From Bacterioplanoides sp. SCSIO 12839 (GTDB taxonomy: Bacteria; Pseudomonadota; Gammaproteobacteria; Pseudomonadales; Oceanobacteraceae), in assembly GCF_024397975.1 (NCBI RefSeq), contig NZ_CP073745.1:2382501-2446500 (forward strand): a DNA stretch of 64,000 nucleotides, in the 5' to 3' direction. A program made the translations under genes and the position numbers. Below the pieces are notes generated by a model. The model did no database searches and had not been told where the DNA came from. It was given only the letters and a program-made list of their open reading frames with translations. How positions within the stretch are numbered: position 1 is the stretch's first letter; each line of letters begins with the position of its first letter. This document shows, piece after piece, positions 47,739 to 56,368 of this stretch.

Positions 47739-48431
47739 TTACTTAACAATTTCCAGCAGCTCCACTTCAAATACCAGCGCAGAGTTCGCTGGAATTTTAG
47801 GGCTTGGGCTACGAGCGCCATAAGCCAGATCTGCAGGGATAGTCAGCTTCCACTTATCGCCTGGCTGCATCAGTTGCAGCGCTTCGATCCAGCCTTTAAT
47901 CACACCATTCACTGGGAACTGTGCAGGCTCGCCACGCTCAACAGAACTATCGAATACAGTACCATCGGTCAGAGTGCCGTGGTAATGAACACGAACAGTA
48001 TCAGTCGCTGCCGGCTTCTCGCCCTCACCTTCTGCTGCGGTCAAAACTTCATATTGCAAGCCGGATTCAGTAACCTGAACACCATCACGCTTAGCGTTTT
48101 CAGCCAGAAAATCTTCGCTGGCCTTCGCTGCTGCATCATTCAGAGCATCTTGCTTACGTTGCTGCTCTTCACGTACCTGATTAAACGCCGCTTCAATCAC
48201 GGAATCATCAATGCGTTGCTCTGCTTCAGTCAGAACATCTTTAATACCCGCAGCAATAGCATCCGCATTCATTTCAACTGACTCACTTGCCAGTTGACGA
48301 CCAATGTTCAGACCCACACCATAGCTTGCCTGATCAATATGGTTCTCTAACTTCACTTTTTCCTCCTGGCCACAACCGACCAATAATGCCGCACCCAGTA
48401 CCATTACGGGTGCAAATTTTGTTAACTTCAT
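47739..48431 (-). CDS. FKBP-type peptidyl-prolyl isomerase, lipoprotein
   Basis: A 230-residue FkpA/Mip-like isomerase. The signal peptide ends in a lipobox (LLVGCGQEE). The N-terminal helical dimerisation domain reads YGVGLNIGRQLASESVEMNA to QVREEQQRKQD. The C-terminal FKBP domain has VRVHYHGTLTDGTVFDSSVE, PVNGVIKGWIEALQLM and WKLTIPADLAYGARSP, the last with the usual aromatic/Tyr active-site loop. It assists protein folding in the periplasm. Single gene; a terminator follows. Confidence 0.95.
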   Translation of the reverse strand: MKLTKFAPVMVLGAALLVGCGQEEKVKLENHIDQASYGVGLNIGRQLASESVEMNADAIAAGIKDVLTEAEQRIDDSVIEAAFNQVREEQQRKQDALNDAAAKASEDFLAENAKRDGVQVTESGLQYEVLTAAEGEGEKPAATDTVRVHYHGTLTDGTVFDSSVERGEPAQFPVNGVIKGWIEALQLMQPGDKWKLTIPADLAYGARSPSPKIPANSALVFEVELLEIVK

Positions 48432-48603
48432 GGGGTTTCCTTCACATGATTTTCCAACAGGCTTCGTACACTACTACAAGCCATCAGGAATTCCTACGAT
48501 AGAAACGCAAAAGAAACGCAGGATGAGATACGGTATAACTTGATATCACCCGCGAGAGAAAAGAAATGTTTGAATCAGCTGAAGCAAAGAGCGAAACCAG
48601 ACT

Positions 48604-48822
48604 CTAACAAGCCCAATTCCCTTTTTCAGCTCGCCGCTCACATTCACGTGCGATGTTTTTACACACCTGAATCTCAGGAGCAGAAAGATTAACACCCGTA
48701 CGGCATTGCGCATGCCGCTTGCGTAATTCTTTATCGGATAACTTGCTCATTGGTGATTCTGCACAACCAGAAATCAAGCAGACACCTATCAGCAAAGTAC
48801 AAAATAAAGACAGAAATTTCAC
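48604..48822 (-). CDS. Small lipoprotein (72 aa), unrecognised
   Basis: A 72-residue lipoprotein: MKFLSLFCTLLIGVCLISGC is a signal peptide with lipobox ISGC. The mature part is short and Cys-rich (CRTGVNLSAPEIQVCKNIAREC, four further Cys including the last residue), suggesting disulphides. Not a family I can name. The MITE-like element at 48957 lies on its upstream side, and its own promoter presumably lies between 48823 and 48956. Confidence 0.7.
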   Translation of the reverse strand: MKFLSLFCTLLIGVCLISGCAESPMSKLSDKELRKRHAQCRTGVNLSAPEIQVCKNIARECERRAEKGNWAC

Positions 48823-49263
48823 AATAACACCGGATTATTTAACTGCGACTAGATTCTCACAGAGGTCCATTTTTGTCCAGAGCACTTATCCCTGCCGACT
48901 CGTACACAACCATAAAATCCCGTTATAATCTCCAACAAAGAAAATAACAACAGATCAGGGCCTGTTAACACTATTTAGATCTTTGCTGCTGGCAGTCAGT
49001 TTTTTCATGGGCAAGGCATGAGTGGCGTGGTTTAACGAGTTAAATAAGCAACGAATAACACAGCTCAGGGAGAAACTGACATCAGCCCTTCGGGTTATGG
49101 CTGAAAATCCTTCATTCTGTGTTGCTCATCATTCATTTAACCCGTTAAACATCACTCTTCGCGCCTGGATTGAAAAATTTTCAGTCATAACAGCGTGATC
49201 GAAATAGTGTTAACAGGCCCTAGGGCGTATCCCTGCCAAACCCGAACAAGTAAAGGATCCATC
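48823..49263. other. 441-bp intergenic region holding the MITE-like palindrome
   Basis: Between two lipoprotein genes. It contains a TATAAT box (48924-48929, plus strand) without a good -35, then the 265-bp inverted-repeat element (48957-49221). The element separates the box from the lipoprotein gene at 49264. Confidence 0.55.
48957..49221. mobile_element. MITE-like palindromic element (265 bp)
   Basis: Ends are a perfect 20-bp inverted repeat (AGGGCCTGTTAACACTATTT and its complement at 49202-49221). The two halves continue to match imperfectly inwards, for example GTTTAACG at 49032 against CGTTAAAC at 49143, so the whole is a long imperfect hairpin. It encodes no protein. No clear target-site duplication is seen. 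The end GGGCCTGTTAACA recalls the ends of some IS5-group elements, but I cannot assign it. Confidence 0.75.
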
Positions 49264-50112
49264 ATGTCATTTCGTGCTCACCTGCCACTGTGCCTGATCA
49301 TCATTTTTGCCACGCTACTCGGTGCCTGTAGTGGTCCGTCAAAAGAAGAATTACGTCGAATGCAGTTATTGGAAGCTCAACGTGCAGAGCTTGCGGCACA
49401 GCAAGCGCAACGGGAAGCAAAGCAGCGCAGACTTCGCGTATCAGAACGTACCAGCCAAGCACAACAAGCATTGGCATTAACACCGACCATTTCAGAACAA
49501 CAAATCAAACAGATTTTCTCAGAGAATGCTGACGCTGAGCTATCAAGTAACAGCACTTATTTTCACACCTTCAACCTGCAGCCAGCGAAATATAACTACG
49601 GTAAAAATAAACAAAGTTTCACGATTGTTGGCATGAGAAATCTTCCCGATAGTGAAGTTTACAGCCCTCTGTTTCCAGACGAGTCAGCACTGTATCAACC
49701 CGGTCAAAAAGCCAAATCTGTGCTGGAATTTGCCTTATCAGAAGAAACCGAACTGAATCGCCTTGGTCAGCCAGTTTTAAAGGAAAAAGGAAAACGCTGG
49801 GTTGCGGCAACCCTGAACTTTAAAAAATCAACAATATTAAAAACAGAAAATAATGATTGGCAGTGGGAAGCTGGTTTATTTGAGGATCTGTCATGGCTTG
49901 CAGCTCCCGAAACAACGTACCCTCACACGGCTGACCGAGACCTCAGAGTACAAATTGGCTTTCGCTTATGCCTGAGAAAAGATCGCTGTTATCTGGAGTC
50001 CCGCTATCGCCAACACCCAACTCAGGCCGTCAGGGCAGAAGTCATGTCTGTTACGGTATTTAATCAAAAAAGCCGGGAAGTGTTGTCTCAATTTATTAAT
50101 GACAAAGAATAA
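49264..50112 (+). CDS. Lipoprotein, unrecognised
   Basis: A 282-residue lipoprotein. A signal peptide (LPLCLIIIFATLLGACSGPS; lipobox LGAC) is followed by a Gln/Arg-rich helical region (about residues 25-60, LLEAQRAELAAQQAQREAKQ) and a beta-rich domain with repeated aromatic residues (WVAATLNFKK, IGFRLCLRKDRCYLESRYRQ). No family recognised. The ATG at 49264 has AAGGATCC upstream; the upstream frame runs into the MITE-like element. A GC-rich hairpin (50141-50170) lies downstream. Confidence 0.7.
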   Translation: MSFRAHLPLCLIIIFATLLGACSGPSKEELRRMQLLEAQRAELAAQQAQREAKQRRLRVSERTSQAQQALALTPTISEQQIKQIFSENADAELSSNSTYFHTFNLQPAKYNYGKNKQSFTIVGMRNLPDSEVYSPLFPDESALYQPGQKAKSVLEFALSEETELNRLGQPVLKEKGKRWVAATLNFKKSTILKTENNDWQWEAGLFEDLSWLAAPETTYPHTADRDLRVQIGFRLCLRKDRCYLESRYRQHPTQAVRAEVMSVTVFNQKSREVLSQFINDKE

Positions 50113-50140
50113 GCCGACATGCCCCTTATACTCCACGCTT

Positions 50141-50170
50141 CAACCGCCTGCCTTGTAAAGCAGGCGGTTG
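50141..50170. terminator. GC-rich hairpin between convergent genes
   Basis: CAACCGCCTG pairs perfectly with CAGGCGGTTG around CCTTGTAAAG. No T-run, and it lies between the convergent lipoprotein (ends 50112) and DUF599 (ends 50194) genes. A weak terminator or a REP-like palindrome. Confidence 0.55.
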
Positions 50171-50193
50171 AAAAATGGAAAGTCAGAAACGCT

Positions 50194-50955
50194 TCAATTT
50201 TTCGGTAATTTTTCTTTAACAGGTTTAACCAGAGAACGACGATACAGCTCTTTATCATCTTCAAAAAGCTTCTCGCCAACCCCTTCCACTTTTTTAAGTG
50301 CCTGAAGAGAGTTGGATAAAAACTCACGCTCATATAAAACGCCAACAACCGCAGCGGCCGCCAGCATAAACACCCAAGGACTGGCAAACCAGGTAAGCAG
50401 TGCCAATGAGAAATAAAAGGATCGTAATCCATAATTATAACTATGACTGGCCTGATCAATAATTTTTGCGCCATAAATAGCAAAGCTGCGCTTCTCATTA
50501 GCGGTTACGGTATCATCGTCTGGCAACGGCGCTGCCCCAACCAACACAGAAGCAAAACCATACTGGCGTAACGACCAGGTAAAGGTAAAAAACGCATAAA
50601 TAAAAACAAACACCAGCGTAATAATTTTCAACTCTAGCGCCAGCAATGTTGTCGGCTCGACAAAAGTAATACCCGATAATATATGCTGCAATTCCTCAAT
50701 TGCTGCTAACGCAGCCAACAAACCCGCCAGAATCAGCACACAGGACGAAGCAAAAAAGTTTACATTTCGCTCAAGATTCGACAACAAGGCTGCATCACCG
50801 ACACGCACATCACGCTGCAGCAAACGCCTCATCCAGTTAATCCGGTGAACATGTAACACCGATGATAACGACGCCACTTTTTTCGCCATGTATTTAGCAA
50901 ATAATGAATAACTGATCCAACAAAACAAAAACCACACCAGACTGATGAGGTTCAT
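50194..50955 (-). CDS. DUF599-like membrane protein
   Basis: A 253-residue inner-membrane protein with about four helices (opening LISLVWFLFCWISYSLFAKY, then CVLILAGLLAALAAIEEL, IITLVFVFIYAFFTFTWSL and LLTWFASPWVFMLAAAAVV). The segment FTWSLRQYGFASVLVGAAP is the most conserved-looking, as in DUF599 proteins. Function unknown. The ATG at 50955 has AGGAAG upstream and is preferred to the start in the preceding frame. It follows the GreA-like gene by 66 bp on the same strand. Confidence 0.75.
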   Translation of the reverse strand: MNLISLVWFLFCWISYSLFAKYMAKKVASLSSVLHVHRINWMRRLLQRDVRVGDAALLSNLERNVNFFASSCVLILAGLLAALAAIEELQHILSGITFVEPTTLLALELKIITLVFVFIYAFFTFTWSLRQYGFASVLVGAAPLPDDDTVTANEKRSFAIYGAKIIDQASHSYNYGLRSFYFSLALLTWFASPWVFMLAAAAVVGVLYEREFLSNSLQALKKVEGVGEKLFEDDKELYRRSLVKPVKEKLPKN

Positions 50956-51021
50956 AATGCCGACTTCCTGCTCAATCATTGTCATCATGTATATCAAAGT
51001 ACCTTTTTTGAATGGGCTCAA

Positions 51022-51495
51022 CTATTGAATGGACTCAACGCACCACAATTCTTCGCGCAGCCTCAATGGCAAAACCACCTCATCATCAACTGCCAAACCC
51101 GTCAGCCTCTTAGCTAAAGGAGTTTCGGAACTGACGGCCTGTATCTGCTGATCCAATAAACGACTGCTGCACGGTGTAATCCAGACCAGGCGCTGCATAT
51201 TCTCTTCATTCATCAGTGTCACCAAGGCTCCGGTTCCGATAACCGCCTCAGCATCAAACTCAGGCGCCAGCCATTTTTCAAGTAAAAGCCTCTCTTGCTG
51301 TAATTTCAGTATCCGCTCGGACTGGCCATGCGCCAGATAAGCAGCTTCAAGGCTTAACGTATCGTATTGGTTTTCAGGCTGATTATCTTTATGTGCGGCG
51401 GTCTCCTGAGCCTGCCGGGCCGCCTTCAGCGCTTCATCAATTTCCTGATCCAGGCTGGTTAACAAGCTCTTTTTCAAAGCCACCTTATTGATCAT
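51022..51495 (-). CDS. GreA/GreB C-terminal-domain-like protein
   Basis: A 157-residue protein with a helical N-terminal part (KKSLLTSLDQEIDEALKAAR, then a Gln/Glu-rich region) and a C-terminal part resembling the FKBP-like domain of GreA/GreB/Rnk: IQAVSSETPLAKRLTGLAVDDEVVLPL matches the S-P-L-x-x-x-L-x-G motif. True GreA has a coiled coil with acidic tip; here the N-terminus is short and lacks a clear DxxE tip. It may bind RNA polymerase without the cleavage activity. ATG at 51495 after AAGTGGTGT. Confidence 0.7.
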   Translation of the reverse strand: MINKVALKKSLLTSLDQEIDEALKAARQAQETAAHKDNQPENQYDTLSLEAAYLAHGQSERILKLQQERLLLEKWLAPEFDAEAVIGTGALVTLMNEENMQRLVWITPCSSRLLDQQIQAVSSETPLAKRLTGLAVDDEVVLPLRLREELWCVESIQ

Positions 51496-51602
51496 ACGTA
51501 CACCACTTACTTCATCAATACGCAATAGTACTTCATCAACTTAAAAAATTATTGCACTATCTGCTGATTGCCTCACAGACAGATCAAACCAGAGAAACCC
51601 GT

Positions 51603-52517
51603 ATGAACTCATTAGCCTTCTGCAGCCTCGAACAACGTGATGAACTTACCTGCCTGGAAGTGCGCCATCCTCTGTTTGAAGCCGATTTATTACTTCAGGG
51701 CGCTCAACTGATTTCATTCCGCCCAACTCAGGATCCGGATAACTGGTTATGGCTAAGCAACCGGGTGAACTATAAACGCGGAGTGTCACTGCGAGGCGGT
51801 ATTCCTGTTTGCTGGCCGTGGTTTGGCAATGCTGATAAAAACCCGGTTTCAGTACAACAACATATCGCTCATATTGATCAGGCTCCGACACACGGCTTTG
51901 CCCGAACTATTCCCTGGCAAATCAAGGGGATAAAAGAGAGCTGTCATCAGGTTAATGTATGTCTGTTTTTGCCGAATCAAGACAAAAACCAAGATAATCA
52001 ATCACATTGGAACGGTAACGCAACGCTTGAGGCACATTTTGTTTTTAGCAAGAAAAGCTGCCAAGTATCATTAATCACAACCAATACCTCAACGGCTCCA
52101 CTCAGCCTGAGCCAGGCATTACATACGTATTTCCCCACACGGGATATCAAGGCTACCCGTGTATATGGCCTGGAAGGCTGCCAGTATGCCGATGCACTAG
52201 TCAGTGACCAACAAGGATGGAAGCGATACACGCAGTCAGGGCCAATCAACTTTGCCGCCGAAACCGACCGGATTTATCAGCAAAAAAATAATCGTCTAAG
52301 GCTCCAGACACCAGAAGGAATAACTTATCTCACCACCTATGGCAGCCAGTCCTGCATTGTCTGGAATCCATGGATAGAAAAAGCCAGACGACTCAGTCAG
52401 TTTGGCCCTGAGGATTATCAAAAGATGGTTTGCATTGAGACCGCCAATGCACTGGATGACGTGGTCACATTAGAGCCAGGCAATCAACATTGTCTGACGC
52501 TGATACTCAGCCGCTAA
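51603..52517 (+). CDS. D-hexose-6-phosphate mutarotase family protein
   Basis: A 304-residue aldose 1-epimerase-superfamily enzyme of the YeaD branch, expected to interconvert anomers of glucose 6-phosphate or a similar sugar phosphate. Evidence: FEADLLLQGAQLISFRPT, LWLSNRVNYKRGVSLRGGIP, VCWPWFGNADKN and APTHGFARTIPW (His), LSQALHTYFPT (His) and VCIETANALDD (Glu). Start at 51603 after AGAGAAAC. It is near no sugar genes, but glucose-6-phosphate use by zwf is encoded at 44.5 kb. Confidence 0.9.
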   Translation: MNSLAFCSLEQRDELTCLEVRHPLFEADLLLQGAQLISFRPTQDPDNWLWLSNRVNYKRGVSLRGGIPVCWPWFGNADKNPVSVQQHIAHIDQAPTHGFARTIPWQIKGIKESCHQVNVCLFLPNQDKNQDNQSHWNGNATLEAHFVFSKKSCQVSLITTNTSTAPLSLSQALHTYFPTRDIKATRVYGLEGCQYADALVSDQQGWKRYTQSGPINFAAETDRIYQQKNNRLRLQTPEGITYLTTYGSQSCIVWNPWIEKARRLSQFGPEDYQKMVCIETANALDDVVTLEPGNQHCLTLILSR

Positions 52518-52535
52518 CAGCTAAGAAGAATACCA

Positions 52536-52937
52536 TCAGGCGACGTTGCCTTTACGCTGATATAAAAACTGAGCCGTGACCTTATCCATGGTATTCAGGT
52601 GCATGATAAACCACTGTGGCACGGTTTCTTCAATAAACTCCAGCGCGGCTTCATCGTCCTGGTGTTTTTCATAATGATCCAACTGCTCACGAAACAGCGC
52701 TAAAACCCGCTCATGCTCCTGTTTGTGCATTGGATAAGGAGGGAAATTATTGGCCAGCATCTCAGCTTCTTCATGGGCAAAATGCTCAACACAATGGTTG
52801 TATAACTTATTAAGGTGCTTAGCGAACTTGCCTCCCATCAGCAGCTTTTGCTCAGCCTTGTTCAACAGACGAACAAACTCTTCATGCTCACGGTTCATAA
52901 ATTCCATGGCCACCTGAGGGTAATCCTGAAATTCCAT
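52536..52937 (-). CDS. Bacteriohemerythrin
   Basis: A 133-residue hemerythrin-like protein. The metal ligands are in place: NREHEEFVRLL, LYNHCVEHFAHEEAEML (H-x3-H-x3-E type) and PYPMHKQEHERVL, ending with PQWFIMHLNTMDKV where the last His ligand (HLNTMD) sits. Such proteins bind O2 at a diiron centre. A single domain of normal length. ATG at 52937 after CAGGCAGG. It converges with the mutarotase gene, 18 bp apart. Confidence 0.9.
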   Translation of the reverse strand: MEFQDYPQVAMEFMNREHEEFVRLLNKAEQKLLMGGKFAKHLNKLYNHCVEHFAHEEAEMLANNFPPYPMHKQEHERVLALFREQLDHYEKHQDDEAALEFIEETVPQWFIMHLNTMDKVTAQFLYQRKGNVA

Positions 52938-53156
52938 AGTGCACCTGCCTGACTGAAAAACAGCAATTGAAGACAAAATCAAAGCTCGTTAACGAGCCCC
53001 GAGAAGGCTGAACATGCTATCACCAACCGACATGCGAACGGAACTCATCGCCCTATCGACCAAGATATAATTTCACGCCTGTTGACAGCACATTGACACA
53101 TATCAAAGGCTGAACAGCAGCGAGTAATCCAGAAGCACGGCAAGCCAAGTAAGGTG

Positions 53157-54101
53157 TTATTTACATTGCTGAGCCACATCAACAATGGTTCGGCGTAGCC
53201 AACGGTGGGCCTGATGATGCTGCAACAATGGCGACCAGGCCATCTTCAGCTCAAACGGAGGAATAGAAAACGGCGGCTCTTTGACTTGCAGGGAGGAGGA
53301 TTCAGCCTGCATCTCAGCCACACGACGTGGCAATGTCGCCACCAGGTCATTGTTATGAGCCAGTAACGCCGGCATTTGATAGTGACGAGTGAATACCGAA
53401 ATTTTACGCTTATGACCCAGCTTAGACAGAGCATTATCGACCCAGCCCAGGCGCACGACTTTCTCCGGATCAATACCAACCCCAGCTCCCATACCGGTTT
53501 TGCTTACCCAGATATGTTTACTGGAGAGATAGGCGTTTAAATCGAACTGATCAACCAACGGATGATTTGGGTTCACCAGGCATACAAAGTCATCTTGCCA
53601 GAGGGTCATCTGATGAAATGACTGAGGCATATCATCAAAGCGGTTGATGGCCATATCGACCTTACCGGCTTCAACGTCTTTGAAAGTCACATCGGATGGG
53701 GTTAATACATCGAGGATGACATCTGGAGCATCATTGCGCAGGCGCTTAACCAACTCAGGAACCAGAGTCGATTCGGCATAATCACTGACCATAATGCGAA
53801 ACACACGATGGCTGATTTTTGCATCAAAATCTTCCAATGGCTGTAATGCGGCTTCCAGCTCACCCAGCGCTTTGCGAATCATCGGTTGTAATTCCTGCGC
53901 CCGCTCGGTCGGTGTCATACCATCGGAAGTACGCACTAGAATGGGGTCAGAAAATAGTTCACGTAAACGGCGCAAACCATTACTCATCGCGGGCTGAGTA
54001 ATACCCAACTGCTGGGCCGCTTTTGTTACACTGCCTTCTCGCAGCAATACATCCAGATAAACCAACAGGTTCAGATCAATTCGATCCAGGTTCACAGCCA
54101 A
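53157..54101 (-). CDS. LysR-family transcriptional regulator
   Basis: A 314-residue LysR-type regulator. The N-terminal HTH reads LLVYLDVLLREGSVTKAAQQ and LGITQPAMSNGLRRLRELF; the rest is a periplasmic-binding-like effector domain (VFRIMVSDYAESTLVPELVK). DPILVRTSDGMTPTERAQELQPMI is typical of the family. Its target and ligand are unknown; the nearest genes, hemerythrin at 52.9 kb and the SUI1 homologue at 54.2 kb, are not obvious targets. Confidence 0.92.
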   Translation of the reverse strand: MAVNLDRIDLNLLVYLDVLLREGSVTKAAQQLGITQPAMSNGLRRLRELFSDPILVRTSDGMTPTERAQELQPMIRKALGELEAALQPLEDFDAKISHRVFRIMVSDYAESTLVPELVKRLRNDAPDVILDVLTPSDVTFKDVEAGKVDMAINRFDDMPQSFHQMTLWQDDFVCLVNPNHPLVDQFDLNAYLSSKHIWVSKTGMGAGVGIDPEKVVRLGWVDNALSKLGHKRKISVFTRHYQMPALLAHNNDLVATLPRRVAEMQAESSSLQVKEPPFSIPPFELKMAWSPLLQHHQAHRWLRRTIVDVAQQCK

Positions 54102-54189
54102 GCCTCAGAAATCACGAAAGCATTATTGTCGCAGGAATCCAGGCATTCACCAAGTGTATTATTTGCTGCTTTGGTATAAACGAGATAAA

Positions 54190-54639
54190 TCAGCCACCTG
54201 ACTTTTTCACCGTAAAGCCACGCTTCGTCAGCTCAGCGACCAACAGATCCCGCTGTTCCCCCTGAATCTCAACCACCCCGTCTTTCAAAGCGCCACCGAC
54301 CCCACATTTCTTTTTGAGGTCCTTGGCCAGAGTTTTCAGCTCAGCCCCTGACAAAGGAATACCTGTTACCAGAGTCACCACTTTGCCACCACGACCTTTA
54401 GACTCACGACTGACCCGAACAACACCATCCCCCTCAGGAAGCTGCTCACCTTTACAGGCACACTCCGAAGCCGCCTGACCGCAGCCAGGACAGGTTCTGC
54501 CAACCGCCGTGGAATACACAGAGCCACTATTATCAGAATCTGTATTAGCGGAGCCCAGCCCACCCTGTAATAATGCCGATAAATCGACTGGCTGCTTGCT
54601 TTGAGTGGTTTTATTGGAAGAGTGCTTATCGTTTGCCAT
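54190..54639 (-). CDS. SUI1-domain translation initiation factor homologue (YciH-like)
   Basis: A 149-residue protein with a C-terminal SUI1/eIF1 domain (GKVVTLVTGIPLSGAELKTL, KKKCGVGGALKDGVVEIQGE, ELTKRGFTVKKSGG). The N-terminal part has a Cys cluster (TCPGCGQAASECACKGE) that could bind zinc, before the domain. E. coli YciH is a stress-related inhibitor of initiation. It follows the histidine-kinase gene by 68 bp on the same strand, and is the last of the minus-strand run Lrp, BASS, kinase, SUI1. Confidence 0.85.
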   Translation of the reverse strand: MANDKHSSNKTTQSKQPVDLSALLQGGLGSANTDSDNSGSVYSTAVGRTCPGCGQAASECACKGEQLPEGDGVVRVSRESKGRGGKVVTLVTGIPLSGAELKTLAKDLKKKCGVGGALKDGVVEIQGEQRDLLVAELTKRGFTVKKSGG

Positions 54640-54707
54640 CGTCTTTAGAAGTGTTTGTTTTATCCGAGGATGGCGACGTTACTGATTTCCGCAAGAATGC
54701 GCAAATG

Positions 54708-56351
54708 CTATTCGGGCGCCAAAGCATGAGGGAATGTCAGCTTCACGCAAGTCCCCTCTCCTTTGGTACTGTCAATCTCAAGTGATCCACCATGATTACT
54801 CATGACGTTATACGCAACGGTTAACCCCATTCCCATGCCCTGACCCACTTCCTTGCGGGTGTAAAAAGGATTGGTAGCAAACATCAATTCCTCTTCAGAC
54901 ATGCCGACCCCATAATCCTGAATCGTTAAACACATATGCTTGTCTGATGTCATAATGGTGGCGTCAATCACACCGCCATCCGGCATTGCATCGCGGGCAT
55001 TACGCAGGATTTTTCCTAAAACCATGGTGACCTGACGTGCGTTACACAACAGGTCATCATGCGCACAATCAAAATGTTCAATAATCTGAATGGCATTCGA
55101 TTCATGCAGTTGGTTTTCCTGAACCGCCGAACGAAATAATGTACTGAGTTGCGTCGCCTGATGGTCATGACTTTCACCGCCAACAAAGGTTTGTAACTCA
55201 TCAACAATATTCTGAACCCGATTGGTACTCTGCAAACAAGCGGCTAATAAGTCAGCTGAATCTTCACGAATAAAATCAAAATCGACTTGCTTCTTCAGCA
55301 CCCTGAGTTTTTGCAGAAGTACATCTGGCTGTTCTGAAACCTGAGGGTCTTTGGCTTCAAGTGCGCCAACCACACTCATCAAATCATTGAGATAGTCCGA
55401 CAACATACTGAGATTGCTGTTCACCACCGCAATCGGGTTATTAATCTCATGCGCCATGCCGCCAGCGAGCTGCCCCAATGCCGCCATATTTTGAGCTTTA
55501 ACCAACAAATGTTGGGTTTGCTTCAGTTCATCCAGGCTATTTTGCAGCTGCTGATTACTGGTATGTAACGCTTCAGTACGTTGCCGAACCTTCTCTTCCA
55601 GTTTTTCATTCAGAAAACGGACTTGTTTTTCTGCCAGATCACGCTGGGTGATTTCATCATCCATGGACGAGAGCAACGCATTCATTTTATTGGTTAGATC
55701 ATCGAGTTCACTGTTTTTGAGCTGACTTTCGACCGAGAGCGGCAGCTTAACCGGAGACTTAGGGTCAACATCGAGAATGCGTGCCGTTAGTCGTTTGATC
55801 GGGCCAGTCAGACGAGAGCGAAATACCATAATCAGTACAAACGCGAGCACAATGTTACGCAACACATCCAACATCAGCGTCAGTCCGGCACGCTGCTCAA
55901 ACCCCTGATGCAATAAGCGCTCGTCCGCCCAAACAGTCAGCATACCCAATGCTTTCTGCCCGGTTGTATAGGTCTGTGGTTCCATCAGATCTTGCCGAAA
56001 AGCCACGATATTCGGATTCTTTACCGCCTCATCGCGTTTTTCCGCAGACCAGCCACTGATGACCCCAAAATCGCTGTTAAGCTCTTGTAATTCCGATGCC
56101 ACAATGGCTGGGTTTAGCCTCAAACTATCAAGGATGGTCGTCATGGCATGGTTGTCGTAGTTGTACAACGCCAGAGCTGCAGAAGCTTGCTGCCGCGCCA
56201 ACAAGGCACGAGTCTGCTCAGTAAACCGCTGCCGCTCCCCCACATAGTCAAAACCAATTTGCACAGAGCTGAACGCTACCCCAAGGATAACGCTGAACAA
56301 CAGCACATAGATGGTCAGACGACTTTCGATGGATTGAAGCTTGGGTTTCAA
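54708..56351 (-). CDS. Membrane sensor histidine kinase
   Basis: A 547-residue kinase. Two membrane helices (about residues 12-35 and 160-180) enclose a periplasmic sensor. Then come a HAMP-like segment (FRSRLTGPIKRLTARIL), a coiled coil (VRFLNEKLEEKVRQRTEALH), the phospho-acceptor His in AALGQLAGGMAHEINNPIAV near residue 305 and the ATP-binding domain (AHDDLLCNARQVTMVLGKIL, IQDYGVGMSEEELMF, GMGMGLTVAYNVMSNHGG). It is orphan; no response regulator adjoins. Its gene lies 17 bp after the BASS transporter gene and probably shares its transcript. Confidence 0.9.
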   Translation of the reverse strand: MKPKLQSIESRLTIYVLLFSVILGVAFSSVQIGFDYVGERQRFTEQTRALLARQQASAALALYNYDNHAMTTILDSLRLNPAIVASELQELNSDFGVISGWSAEKRDEAVKNPNIVAFRQDLMEPQTYTTGQKALGMLTVWADERLLHQGFEQRAGLTLMLDVLRNIVLAFVLIMVFRSRLTGPIKRLTARILDVDPKSPVKLPLSVESQLKNSELDDLTNKMNALLSSMDDEITQRDLAEKQVRFLNEKLEEKVRQRTEALHTSNQQLQNSLDELKQTQHLLVKAQNMAALGQLAGGMAHEINNPIAVVNSNLSMLSDYLNDLMSVVGALEAKDPQVSEQPDVLLQKLRVLKKQVDFDFIREDSADLLAACLQSTNRVQNIVDELQTFVGGESHDHQATQLSTLFRSAVQENQLHESNAIQIIEHFDCAHDDLLCNARQVTMVLGKILRNARDAMPDGGVIDATIMTSDKHMCLTIQDYGVGMSEEELMFATNPFYTRKEVGQGMGMGLTVAYNVMSNHGGSLEIDSTKGEGTCVKLTFPHALAPE

Positions 56352-56368
56352 GTTTTTCCCCGGGCGAC

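Noticed and set aside
47694-48281. Long plus-strand frame (195 codons) opposite the FKBP gene
   Set aside because: It lies fully antisense to a clearly assigned FKBP isomerase, has no family resemblance and no ribosome binding site; it is a shadow frame.
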